Source: Sphingomonas sp. C3-2
GTDB taxonomy: Bacteria > Pseudomonadota > Alphaproteobacteria > Sphingomonadales > Sphingomonadaceae
NCBI RefSeq assembly: GCF_033025475.1
Contig: NZ_CP130322.1
Span: 1,426,001 to 1,490,000, forward strand
Reading direction: 5' to 3'
Length of the DNA: 64,000 nucleotides
A program made the position numbers and the translations under genes. The notes under the pieces are model-generated. The model saw only the letters and a program-made list of their open reading frames with translations, was not told where the DNA came from and did not search any database. Below are positions 42,605 to 50,596 of this stretch, piece by piece (position 1 is the first letter of the stretch; the number at the start of each line of letters is the position of its first letter).

Positions 42605-43987
42605 ATGAGCCATAATTTCCACCCTACTACGCTGCGCGAATATGACATCCGCGGCATCGTCGGGTCCACGTTGGAAGAGGCAGATGCCTATGCGATCGGG
42701 CGCAGCTTCGCCACGCTGGTCCGCCAGGCCGGCGGCACGCGCGTCGCGGTCGGGTATGACGGGCGCGAATCCTCGCCTCGGCTTGAGAGCGCGCTGGTCA
42801 AGGGGCTGACCGAAGGGGGCGTCGACGTGGTGCGCGTCGGCCTCGGTCCCACGCCGATGCTCTATTACGCCGAAGCGGTGCTGGAGGTGGATGGCGGCAT
42901 CCAGATAACCGGCAGCCACAACCCCCCCGATTATAACGGCTTCAAGATGGTGCTTCAGCACGCGCCCTTTTACGGGGCGGACATCCAGAAGATCGGCGCC
43001 ATGGCCGCCGAAGGCGACTGGACCGAGGGTACGGGCACCGTCACCGACGCCGATATCATGGACGATTATGTCGGCCGCCTGCTCGCGGGCTATGCCGGCG
43101 GCGCGTTCCGCATCGGCTGGGACGCGGGCAACGGCGCCGCCGGCCCGGTGATCGAGAAGCTCGTCAAGCTGCTCCCGGGTGAGCACCATCTGCTGTTCAC
43201 CGATGTCGACCCGAATTTCCCCAACCATCATCCCGACCCCACCGAGGAAAAGAACCTCGCCGACCTCAAGGCGCTCGTCGCGCGCGAAAAGCTCGATTTC
43301 GGCGTGGCTTTCGACGGTGATGGCGATCGGATCGGCGCGATCGACGGCGAAGGCCGCGTGATCTGGGGCGATCAGCTGCTGGGCATTCTTGCCGAACCGG
43401 TTCTGAAAGCCGTGCCCGGCGGCACGATCATCGCCGATGTGAAGACCAGCCAGGCGCTCTATGACCGCGTCGCCGAACTGGGCGGCGAGCCGCTGATGTG
43501 GAAGACTGGCCACAGCCTGATCAAGGCGAAGATGAAGCAGGTCGATTCCCCGCTGGGCGGTGAGATGAGTGGCCACATCTTCTTTGCCTGGGACTATTAT
43601 GGCTTTGACGACGCCATCTATGCTGCGGTGCGGTTGATGAGCGCAGTGCGTATGTCGGGCCAATCCTTGACCGAGATCAAGGACGCCATGCCCGATATGA
43701 TCAACACGCCCGAGATGCGGTTCCAGGTCGATGAAACCCGCAAGTTCGCGGTGGTCGACGAGGTTCTCGGGCGGCTCAAGGCTGACGGCGCGGATGTCAA
43801 CGATATCGACGGCGCGCGCGTAAACACCGAGGATGGCTGGTGGTTGCTGCGCGCATCGAACACGCAGGATGTGCTCGTGGCGCGCGCGGAAGCCCGTGAC
43901 GAAGCCGGGCTCGATCGCCTGCTGGGCCAGATCGACGAACAGCTGGCACTGTCCGGTCTCGAACGCGGTCCGCAGGCAGGTCACTAA
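42605..43987 (+). CDS. Phosphomannomutase/phosphoglucomutase
   Basis: 460 residues from ATG 42605 (a TTG one codon earlier is also open). Alpha-D-phosphohexomutase: N-terminal [13 protein letters not shown], active-site phosphoserine loop [15 protein letters not shown] (Ser about residue 104), metal loop [13 protein letters not shown], sugar-binding [10 protein letters not shown], and C-terminal phosphate loop [15 protein letters not shown]. Converts mannose or glucose 6-phosphate to the 1-phosphate for surface polysaccharide and nucleotide-sugar synthesis. Third gene after mipZ and the J protein. AlgC/ManB-type; which hexose dominates cannot be told. Confidence 0.93.
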   Translation: MSHNFHPTTLREYDIRGIVGSTLEEADAYAIGRSFATLVRQAGGTRVAVGYDGRESSPRLESALVKGLTEGGVDVVRVGLGPTPMLYYAEAVLEVDGGIQITGSHNPPDYNGFKMVLQHAPFYGADIQKIGAMAAEGDWTEGTGTVTDADIMDDYVGRLLAGYAGGAFRIGWDAGNGAAGPVIEKLVKLLPGEHHLLFTDVDPNFPNHHPDPTEEKNLADLKALVAREKLDFGVAFDGDGDRIGAIDGEGRVIWGDQLLGILAEPVLKAVPGGTIIADVKTSQALYDRVAELGGEPLMWKTGHSLIKAKMKQVDSPLGGEMSGHIFFAWDYYGFDDAIYAAVRLMSAVRMSGQSLTEIKDAMPDMINTPEMRFQVDETRKFAVVDEVLGRLKADGADVNDIDGARVNTEDGWWLLRASNTQDVLVARAEARDEAGLDRLLGQIDEQLALSGLERGPQAGH

Positions 43988-44084
43988 CTATGCGATTGCG
44001 AATGAATTGCAATTAAGATGCAATTTTTGCAACGCGGCGCCGTTTTTCGCACTTGCACAATTGTAAGCAATGCAACATATGAGG

Positions 44085-44146
44085 GGTGCCTTTTAGGCAT
44101 CCTCTCCTAAAACTTTCCCAGCCGCCTTTCGGGGCGGCTTTTTTTT
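44085..44146 (+). ncRNA. Candidate small RNA with anti-Shine-Dalgarno-like single-stranded region
   Basis: A promoter-like pair TTGCAC (44053-44058) and CATATG (44076-44081), 17 bp apart, would start RNA near 44086. The transcript would have a first hairpin GTGCC-ttttA-GGCAT (44086-44100), an unpaired CCTCTCCTAAAACTTTCCCA (44101-44120), and a terminator hairpin with eight Ts. CU-rich loops of this kind occur in alphaproteobacterial trans-acting sRNAs that bind ribosome sites. No ORF covers it. Alternatively it is merely the leader or trailer of the phosphohexomutase mRNA. Confidence 0.45.
44121..44146 (+). terminator. Rho-independent terminator
   Basis: GCCGCC (44121-44126) pairs with GGCGGC (44133-44138), followed by eight T residues (44139-44146). 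Ends the phosphohexomutase transcript and/or the candidate small RNA. Confidence 0.9.
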
Positions 44147-44293
44147 GCCCTGCGCAGATCGTTCCATTTCCAAGGACTCTCGCCTGCAGACGGCATGTTA
44201 CCAACCACAGGCTGCGTCCCGCCCTCCGAAACGCTTGCCGCCAGCCGGGATGAGGCATAATCTTCGAGGACACACCCTTGGGAGAGGGTTTCG

Positions 44294-45286
44294 ATGCCAC
44301 GCATGTCGTTCCACTGGACACTGCTTGCCGGGCTGGCGCTGGCCACCACGCTTAGCGCCCAATCGTTACCGCAAGGCGCCGCTGCGCCCGCCCCTGCAGC
44401 TGACAGCGCCGATACGGGCCACAGCCTCCAATATGGCGAGGATAATTACGAACGGATGACCGTGCCCGTCGAGATCGGCGGCCAGGGCCCCTATCCCTTC
44501 GTCGTCGATACCGGGGCCGAACGTACCGTCATCTCACGCGAACTCGCGCGCGAATTACGTCTGGCACCGAGCGGCCAGGCGCAACTCCACAGCATGACGG
44601 GCACCAGCGCGGTTGATACCGTGATGATCCCGGTGTTGGGGATCAGCGCAGGTTCGGTCCACAACATCCGCGCACCCGCGCTCGCCCGCAGCGACCTGGG
44701 GGCCACCGGGCTCCTCGGGATAGACAGCCTGCGCAACAACCAGCTCCTGCTCGATTTCCGGCAGCAGACGATGACGATCCGCCCGGCCTCGGCGAAAAGA
44801 GAGCGGCTCGATCCCGACGAGATCGTGGTGACTGCCAAGAGCAAGTTCGGCCAGCTGATCCTTGCAGATGCCGAGGCAAACGGCCACCGGATCGCGGTGA
44901 TCATCGATACCGGATCGCAGATCAGCATCGGCAACAGCGCACTGCGCCGCAAGATCCTTGGCAAGAAACCCCGCACCCCGCCCCCACAGGTAGAGGTGAT
45001 CAGCGTGACAGGTGGCCGCCTGATCGCGGACTATACCAGGATCGACAAGATCAAGATCGGCGGCGTGACGATGACCGACATGCCCATCGCCTTTGTCGAT
45101 GCGCACCCCTTCGCCAAGTTCGGGCTCACCAACAAGCCCGCGCTGATGCTCGGGATGAACGGGCTCAAGGCGTTCGACCGGGTGGCGGTGGATTTCGCCA
45201 ACCGTAAGGTACGCTTCCTGTTGCCAACGGGCGCCGACCGCGATCACGACATGATGCTGGCGGCGCTGCGCAAGTCCGGGCACTAA
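44294..45286 (+). CDS. Exported two-domain retropepsin-like aspartic protease
   Basis: 330 residues. Signal peptide FHWTLLAGLALATTLSAQS. Two Asp-Thr-Gly motifs: FVVDTGAERTVIS (about residue 72) and VIIDTGSQISIG (about 204), each with a following LLG/MLGMNG hydrophobic flap partner (TGLLGIDSL; PALMLGMNGLKAFD). So a complete pseudo-twofold protease may be built in one chain, unlike single-domain bacterial retropepsins that dimerise. Periplasmic. ATG 44294 is preceded by GGGAGAGGG. Substrate unknown. Convergent with the CYTH-CHAD gene, 9 bases apart. Confidence 0.88.
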   Translation: MPRMSFHWTLLAGLALATTLSAQSLPQGAAAPAPAADSADTGHSLQYGEDNYERMTVPVEIGGQGPYPFVVDTGAERTVISRELARELRLAPSGQAQLHSMTGTSAVDTVMIPVLGISAGSVHNIRAPALARSDLGATGLLGIDSLRNNQLLLDFRQQTMTIRPASAKRERLDPDEIVVTAKSKFGQLILADAEANGHRIAVIIDTGSQISIGNSALRRKILGKKPRTPPPQVEVISVTGGRLIADYTRIDKIKIGGVTMTDMPIAFVDAHPFAKFGLTNKPALMLGMNGLKAFDRVAVDFANRKVRFLLPTGADRDHDMMLAALRKSGH

Positions 45287-45295
45287 GCCCCCGCG

Positions 45296-46843
45296 TCAGT
45301 CCTTGGGCCAGAAACGCCGCACCGTCATCGCCTGTGCCGCCGCCCGGACAGCCGCGTCGAGCAGCTTCTTCTCCGACTTGCGCTGCCCGGCGAGCAGTTG
45401 CTGCAAGAGATCGTGCATCGGCGGGGAATCGAGCCCCGGCAGATGCGCGCCATAATCGACATTCATGTCGTTGAGCGCGCCGAGTTTGTCCTGCAGGGTC
45501 GACAGGGCATCCGAAAACGCCGTGCGGCGTAGCGCCTTGCCATCCGAACGCGCGATGTCGACCAGAAAATCGGTGGCATAGCGCAGCTTTTTCACCTGGA
45601 TCCGCAGCCGGTGCCGTTCGGCGACCTCCATGTCCGCCAGATGCCGCGCGGCCTTGCGCAATTTGCGGCGACGGCGGCGGAGAATGTCGGCACCGAAGCG
45701 TTCGACCGGCATGGTCCGCAGCTCTGCCGGCGCGGCTTCACGCCACGCCCCCGCCTCGATCCAATGCGCGGTTGCAAAGAGCAATTGCTGGAAATCGGCG
45801 CCGGAAAGCAGCTGCGCGGCCTTGTCATAGGCGCGGACACGCGCCTTTTCGATCGCCTCCGCCAAAGCCTGAAGCCGATCCACCGGCAGGTCGTCCTCCC
45901 CATGCCGCTCCACTGCGGCCGCCAGCACATCAAGCTCGCGCGCGGGGCCCAGAACCGACGCCGTGTCGCGCAACGCGCGACGCAGCGCCTCGAACCGGTC
46001 ATCGGCCACCAGCAGGCGAAAAAGCGATAGCGCCGCACGCAGGCGCCGTAGCGCCACGCGGCATTGATGCAGCGCCTCGGCATCACCCGCATCGGCAACC
46101 AGCCGGTAATTGGCGATCAGATGCGCAAGGCAGCTCCACGCGATCCTTTGGAAACCCTGCTCGGCGGTCGTCCCCGGCGGCAACGAAACGGGCGGCGCCT
46201 TGAGCGCCTTGGTCCGCAGCCCCGATGCCAGCGACACCGCGCGCTGCGCCTTGGTAACGAGCGACCATTGCAGTTCAGGGCCCAACGGCAGCACCTGCAC
46301 CAGCGCGATCAGATCGGCGAGCGTGCCGCGCTTCAGTTCCAGTTCCATCTCGGCAAAGGCGCCGCTCCGGCTCCCCGCCTCGATCAGTACATTGTCGAAC
46401 GCCAATTCGATCTCGGCATCCTGCCAACTGACTTGGCGCACGGTGCGGTCGGTTTTGACGGTCGCGAACTGGACCAACGCGCCGTCTTCCAGAAGTGCCG
46501 CCAGCCGCGCCTGCGCATCTTTCGGAAAGGCACCGGGCGTGGGTGCCTCGCCTGCCGCTGTCACATTCCATTCGCTGCGCACCACCGCGCCCGGGGCATC
46601 CGCGGCCTTCAGCGTCTGCTCGAATCGGCCACCCGTCGCGCGGATGCGCAGCGAGGCGCCCGAACCGCTCAGCCGCCAGTCCGCCGTATCGAAATAGCGC
46701 GCCTCAAGCCGCCGACATGTGTCCTTTCCGGCCAGCAGCGGATGGCGCAGCAAAGGCTCGATCGCGCCCACGAGCTTGATCTCGATTTCCTGCGCCAGAT
46801 CGCTTGTCGAATCGTTCGCCTCAACCGCGAGCGAATCGCTCAT
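45296..46843 (-). CDS. CYTH-CHAD domain protein (YgiF-like)
   Basis: 515 residues from ATG 46843. CYTH domain about 18-215: EIEIKLVG (the ExExK motif), RRLEARYFDTADW, LRIRATGG and AEMELELKRG. CHAD domain about 240-500, helical and rich in His/Arg: LHQCRVALRRLRAALSLFR and RHRLRIQVKKLRYATDFL. CYTH tunnels hydrolyse inorganic triphosphate or similar anions; CHAD domains bind polyphosphate. Together: probable triphosphatase targeted to polyphosphate. Cytosolic. Confidence 0.93.
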   Translation of the reverse strand: MSDSLAVEANDSTSDLAQEIEIKLVGAIEPLLRHPLLAGKDTCRRLEARYFDTADWRLSGSGASLRIRATGGRFEQTLKAADAPGAVVRSEWNVTAAGEAPTPGAFPKDAQARLAALLEDGALVQFATVKTDRTVRQVSWQDAEIELAFDNVLIEAGSRSGAFAEMELELKRGTLADLIALVQVLPLGPELQWSLVTKAQRAVSLASGLRTKALKAPPVSLPPGTTAEQGFQRIAWSCLAHLIANYRLVADAGDAEALHQCRVALRRLRAALSLFRLLVADDRFEALRRALRDTASVLGPARELDVLAAAVERHGEDDLPVDRLQALAEAIEKARVRAYDKAAQLLSGADFQQLLFATAHWIEAGAWREAAPAELRTMPVERFGADILRRRRRKLRKAARHLADMEVAERHRLRIQVKKLRYATDFLVDIARSDGKALRRTAFSDALSTLQDKLGALNDMNVDYGAHLPGLDSPPMHDLLQQLLAGQRKSEKKLLDAAVRAAAQAMTVRRFWPKD

Positions 46844-46907
46844 CGCACTCTCCGATTTCCGTACCGATGCGCAACAATGCGGCAAAAGCGGCGATCGGGA
46901 AACCGGG

Positions 46908-47351
46908 CTATCCTGCCGGACGCTTTGCCCTCTGCCAACGCAGCACCGCCCGCTGCCCCGCCCTACCGGTGTCGGCCGAGAGGATCAGCACATCATCGCC
47001 CTCAAACGCATATTGGCGGACGACTGTGGTTCCTGCCCAACCCGGCATCAGCGCGCCTACGAGGTGATGGCTCACCGTATGCGCTTCGGTATCGACGTCA
47101 TAAGGGCCGAAATAGCTGGTGTACCGGTCGTAGGAGATGCGCGCCTCATAGCTCGCGCCGTCGCCCACCTCGGGCCGTGCGGGTGGATCGGGGTTGAGCA
47201 GATGCGCCGACATGTTGCCGACGCCGTCATAGATGATCTGCCCCACCGGCCTTTCGCTCAGTGGATGGAGCAGCGTTCCATCACCATCCTCCAGCGCATA
47301 GGACAGGAGGTGCCAGGTACCTACCAGACGCGTTTCGTCCGCTGCCGTCAT
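46908..47351 (-). CDS. Lipocalin-like domain protein
   Basis: 147 residues from ATG 47351, chosen for AAAGGA 8 bases upstream; ATG 47372, overlapping the monooxygenase stop, is an alternative. LVGTWHLLSYALEDGDG is the typical opening of the Lipocalin_5 family, with YDGVGNMSAHLLNPDPP and SYDRYTSYFGPYDVD following. Coupled to the Baeyer-Villiger monooxygenase gene upstream. Such proteins often accompany oxidation of hydrophobic compounds; here it may bind the ester product. Function unproven. Confidence 0.85.
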   Translation of the reverse strand: MTAADETRLVGTWHLLSYALEDGDGTLLHPLSERPVGQIIYDGVGNMSAHLLNPDPPARPEVGDGASYEARISYDRYTSYFGPYDVDTEAHTVSHHLVGALMPGWAGTTVVRQYAFEGDDVLILSADTGRAGQRAVLRWQRAKRPAG

Positions 47352-47368
47352 CACGCTGTCCTTTCGCA

Positions 47369-48889
47369 TCATTCGGCCGGAACAGGCTGCTGCGCCGCCG
47401 CAGCGGTTTGGCCATTGGCGTTCGCCATTTCGGGGGTGCGCATGTCATAGGCGTCGAACCGCGGGGTCGCCATTTCCGAGGCGAAATGGCGGTAGCTCCA
47501 CGGCCAAGCCGAGGGCACGCCCTCGCTGTCGAGATACCAGCTCTGGCAGCCCGATCCCCAGATGGTGTTGCGCGCGGCGGCGATGCGATCGGCCTCGTAG
47601 CGATCGAACGCCCCGGGCTTGGCGCTCACCTCGGTCACCCGACCGCTCGCGATCAGGTCGATGAAATGCGCGATATAGGCCCATTGCCGCTCGGCCACGT
47701 CGATGAGCGCGAAATTGCCCACCGGCGCGGTCGGGCCGTTCAGCATGAAAAGATTGGGGAATTCGGGGATCGAGATCGCCATATAGGCGCTTGGCCGCTT
47801 CGCCCAGGCATCGTCCAGCGCAACCCCGTCCCGGCCCGTCACGTTCATCGGGCGCAGGAACTGATCGGTGCGAAACCCCGTCGCCAGAACCAGCAGATCG
47901 AGTTCGTGGAGCACGCCGTCCGCCGTCCGCACGCCGGTCGGCTCAACCCGTTCGATCGGCGCGTCGACCAGCGCGGCATTGGGATGCTGGATCGCCTGAT
48001 AATATTCGCCCGACTGAACAAGCCGCTTGCATCCCGCGCGCCCCGCGGGGCGCAGCTTTTCGCGCAGCACCGGATCCTGCACCGTCTCTTCCAGATAGGC
48101 GCGGCCCGCCGCCTCGAACTGGTCGATCATAGCGGAATTCTGGTCGACCACCGCTTCGGTCCAGTTCCACGCAATCTCGAGATAACCGGGATCATTCTGC
48201 ACCGCACGCAGCAGCATCGGCTGTTCGCGAAACGCCGCCTTCTGCTCGTCGGTAAAGGCCATGTTGACCGTGGGCATCACCCATTGCGGCGTGCGCTGGA
48301 AATGGCTGAGCTTGCCCGCGCGCCCCGCCAGCGCGGATACGATCTGCACCCCGGTCGATCCAGTGCCGATCACGCCGATCCGCTGCCCATCCAGCGGCAC
48401 CGCATGATCCCAGCGCGCGCTGTGGAAGCAATCGCCCGCAAAGCTGTCGAGCCCGGGAATGGAGGGGTAATTGGGATGGTGCAGCACCCCCGTCGCCGCG
48501 ATAACGATATCGGCGGCGTCACGCGTGCCGCTGGCGGTCTCGATATGCCAGCGTCCGCCCTCAAAGGCGCAGCGCACGATCTCTTCGTTGAACGCGAAAA
48601 AGGGCTCGACGCCGTATTTCTGCGCCACGCCCTCGAAATAGGCCTGGATTTCCGGCCCCGGCGGCAACAGGTGGCTCCAGTTCGGATTGGGTTCGAACGA
48701 ATAAGTGTAGGAATGTGAAGGGACGTCGCAGGTCAGCCCGGGATAGCTATTCTCGCGCCAGGTGCCGCCAACTCGATCGGCCTTTTCATAGACGATGAAG
48801 TTGCGAAATCCGCTCTGATTCAACTTGATGGCGGCGAGTATGCCCGCCATCCCCGCACCGATCACAACAACGCGAATGTCCCGTCCCAT
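47369..48889 (-). CDS. Baeyer-Villiger-type flavin monooxygenase
   Basis: 506 residues. FAD motif VVVIGAGMAGILAAIKLNQSG (about 7-27), the BVMO fingerprint FAGDCFHSARWD (pattern FxGxxxHxxxW), NADPH-binding GVIGTGSTGVQIVSAL and the ATGFRTDQ motif. Inserts oxygen next to a ketone to give an ester or lactone, using NADPH and O2. Divergent from the TetR gene at 48987 with a palindrome between them, so it is probably induced by its substrate through that regulator. Ketone substrate unknown. Confidence 0.92.
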   Translation of the reverse strand: MGRDIRVVVIGAGMAGILAAIKLNQSGFRNFIVYEKADRVGGTWRENSYPGLTCDVPSHSYTYSFEPNPNWSHLLPPGPEIQAYFEGVAQKYGVEPFFAFNEEIVRCAFEGGRWHIETASGTRDAADIVIAATGVLHHPNYPSIPGLDSFAGDCFHSARWDHAVPLDGQRIGVIGTGSTGVQIVSALAGRAGKLSHFQRTPQWVMPTVNMAFTDEQKAAFREQPMLLRAVQNDPGYLEIAWNWTEAVVDQNSAMIDQFEAAGRAYLEETVQDPVLREKLRPAGRAGCKRLVQSGEYYQAIQHPNAALVDAPIERVEPTGVRTADGVLHELDLLVLATGFRTDQFLRPMNVTGRDGVALDDAWAKRPSAYMAISIPEFPNLFMLNGPTAPVGNFALIDVAERQWAYIAHFIDLIASGRVTEVSAKPGAFDRYEADRIAAARNTIWGSGCQSWYLDSEGVPSAWPWSYRHFASEMATPRFDAYDMRTPEMANANGQTAAAAQQPVPAE

Positions 48890-48932
48890 TCCGATCCCCT
48901 GCCTGCCCGGGCAATTTGCGCCCGGTCAAATG

Positions 48933-48952
48933 AACTGACTGAGCATTCAGTT
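48933..48952. promoter_or_regulatory. Candidate TetR operator
   Basis: AACTGA (48933-48938) and TCAGTT (48947-48952) are perfect 6-bp inverted arms around an 8-bp spacer that is itself partly symmetric. It sits in the 97-bp gap between the divergent monooxygenase and tetR genes. Size and shape fit a TetR-family site controlling both. Confidence 0.6.
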
Positions 48953-48986
48953 ATGTCGGAATTATGTATGTGCGCAAGAGGATGCT

Positions 48987-49718
48987 ATGGGCGCTCACGA
49001 TTTCCTTCCGGTCCGGATGCCTGAGTTGAAAATGCCGAAAAAGCGCCTGTCCCATAGCGAGCGCAACCGCGTGATCGTGGCTGCGGCGGCGGATGTTTTC
49101 GCCGAACACGGCTTCGAACGTGCCACGACCAAGCAGATCGCCGACGCCGCCCGCGTCTCCCCCGCGCTGCTCTACGAACATTTTCCGTCGAAGGAGGCGC
49201 TGTTCCGCGCGGTGCTGCGCAAGCTGATCCGCGATCAGGACCGGATGACCGAGGCGCTTGCGGTGCGGAGCCCCGAGCTCAGCGCGGATATCGACGGTGC
49301 AACCGCGCTCGTCCTGCTGTTCCACAGCTATTTCAGCGGCTGCGTCCTCGCGCGCCATCACGGGCAGGATGTGAACGCGCACCGAATCCTGTTTTCAAGC
49401 ATCGCGGGTGACGGCAGCTATGCCCGGCTGATGTATCGGCGCGGCCTGCGGGTGAATGGCCGCGCGCTCGAACAGGCGCTTGAAGAAGCGCGGGCAAGCG
49501 GCGCGCTGCGCGGTGAGCCGATTTCGGTGCAGGAGGTATATTGCTTCACCGAGCATATGGGCTCGATGATGCTGTCCTCGCACCTCGCCGACCCGCCGCT
49601 CTCCCCCTATTCCGAAACCGGCCAGACGCTGGTGCGCAAGGCGGTGTTCTTTTGCGGCCGGGGCATCGGCCTGTCCGACGATCTGATCCGGCAGGTGCTC
49701 GACCGGATCGAGGGGTGA
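48987..49718 (+). CDS. TetR/AcrR family transcriptional regulator
   Basis: 243 residues from ATG 48987; a later ATG (residue 12) is also possible. Helix-turn-helix in AAADVFAEHGFERATTKQIADAARVSPALLYEHFPSKEALF (about 32-72). The C-terminal ligand domain is helical with His/Cys residues (FHSYFSGCVLARHHGQDVNAH). Divergent from the Baeyer-Villiger monooxygenase; its likely target. Ligand probably the ketone substrate or lactone product, by analogy with neighbours. Confidence 0.92.
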   Translation: MGAHDFLPVRMPELKMPKKRLSHSERNRVIVAAAADVFAEHGFERATTKQIADAARVSPALLYEHFPSKEALFRAVLRKLIRDQDRMTEALAVRSPELSADIDGATALVLLFHSYFSGCVLARHHGQDVNAHRILFSSIAGDGSYARLMYRRGLRVNGRALEQALEEARASGALRGEPISVQEVYCFTEHMGSMMLSSHLADPPLSPYSETGQTLVRKAVFFCGRGIGLSDDLIRQVLDRIEG

Positions 49719-49742
49719 TAGGCCGATCGGCGCGCGTCAGCA

Positions 49743-50309
49743 TTAATTCGGCAGGAAATTCTTCATTCTCGCTGCGGGCGCGTTTTCGATCAGGAAATGG
49801 TCCACCGCTTCAAAGATCGCGCGCCCCTCTTTCTCCGCCGCATTGCGGTGCCGTGTCACCTGCCATTCCCGAGTGGTTAGACGGAGAACGATTGCCGTTC
49901 CATCAACAGGGGACTCCCATGGACCTCGTGGTTCTCGCAATGGGAGGGAACCCAAGGGCGGGCGAACGAACGGCTCGATGATCGCGGCGAACCGGGCGAA
50001 TTGTTCCGGGCTCAATATTCCGGTGATGCGCCCATCGTCATCATAGATATTGCAGTCCATGCGCACCGTGAGGCGCACTGCCTCCACCATGGCCGCCCCT
50101 TTGGGTGTTTCCTGCGTAATCCGCACAACCCATGCTGAAAGCCCAAGGCTTGGCTTTGCCGAAAATTCGATCATGTTGAAGGCATGGTTGACGGGCGGTG
50201 GCCCGATGGAATCGACAGCATGCGGCAAGGGCTGACGGGGGCATGGAGCAGCAGCTTTCCCTTCAGGTGCTGCCGCTAACAGCAGAAGCCCTAATAGGAG
50301 ACCACCCAT
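49743..50309 (-). CDS. Hypothetical exported protein
   Basis: 188 residues. Short hydrophobic N-terminus GGLLLGLLLLAAAPEGKAAA looks like a signal peptide. The rest is mixed alpha/beta with no family I recognise: MIEFSAKPSLGLSAWVVRITQ, VRLTVRMDCNIYDDDGRITGIL, then TREWQVTRHRNAAEKEGRAIFEAVDHFL. Asp-rich turn YDDDGRI could bind metal, but this is not a defined motif. Convergent with tetR (24 bases), and upstream of nothing obvious. A plain unknown. Confidence 0.7.
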   Translation of the reverse strand: MGGLLLGLLLLAAAPEGKAAAPCPRQPLPHAVDSIGPPPVNHAFNMIEFSAKPSLGLSAWVVRITQETPKGAAMVEAVRLTVRMDCNIYDDDGRITGILSPEQFARFAAIIEPFVRPPLGSLPLREPRGPWESPVDGTAIVLRLTTREWQVTRHRNAAEKEGRAIFEAVDHFLIENAPAARMKNFLPN

Positions 50310-50379
50310 ATTTCACATCCCTACTACGGAAACGCCTACGCAACCGTGACGTCGTACCCATTGCATACACGCAAACACC

Positions 50380-50402
50380 ATCGCCCCCTTGCGGGAGGCG
50401 AT
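50380..50402. terminator. Weak inverted repeat downstream of tRNA-Pro
   Basis: ATCGCCcCC (50380-50388) and GGaGGCGAT (50394-50402), eight pairs with one mismatch, 35 bases past the tRNA 3' end on the minus strand. No T run, so a tRNA transcript end here is only possible. Confidence 0.35.
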
Positions 50403-50437
50403 TGATTATCCAATGATTTCCGCATGATAAATTAAAG

Positions 50438-50514
50438 TGGTCGGGGAGAGAGGATTCGAACCTCCGGCCCCTGCCTCCCGAAGACAGTGCTCTACCAGGC
50501 TGAGCTACTCCCCG
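50438..50514 (-). tRNA. tRNA-Pro (anticodon CGG)
   Basis: 77 bases including encoded CCA (50440-50438). Acceptor stem CGGGGAG/CTCCCCG, D-arm GCTCAGCCTGGTAGAGC, anticodon stem CTGTC/GGCAG with loop TTCGGGA (anticodon CGG at 50480-50478), variable loop and TTCGAAT T-loop, discriminator A. Reads CCG, a heavily used Pro codon in this GC-rich genome. No integrase or att repeat seen on either side. Confidence 0.97.
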
Positions 50515-50596
50515 ACCGATCCGTTCACGCCTGCGACGTGAGCGGTAAGGCAGGCGCGGCTTATAACAGCGAAAATCGAGTGCACAACCCCAGTCT

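Larger units (their letters stand above)
43988..44293. other. 306-bp intergenic region
   Basis: No protein gene seen. The first 100 bases are AT-rich, unlike the surroundings, and contain five TTGCA/TGCAA elements: TTGCGAATGAATTGCAA (43996-44012) with matched outer arms, and TGCAATTTTTGCA (44019-44031), a perfect 5-3-5 inverted repeat. Then follow the candidate small RNA and a terminator, and about 140 bases with nothing I can name before the retropepsin gene. Confidence 0.7.

Noticed and set aside
50438-50514. tRNA-Pro as integration site of a mobile element
   Set aside because: No integrase and no repeat of the tRNA 3' end seen on either side within the window.
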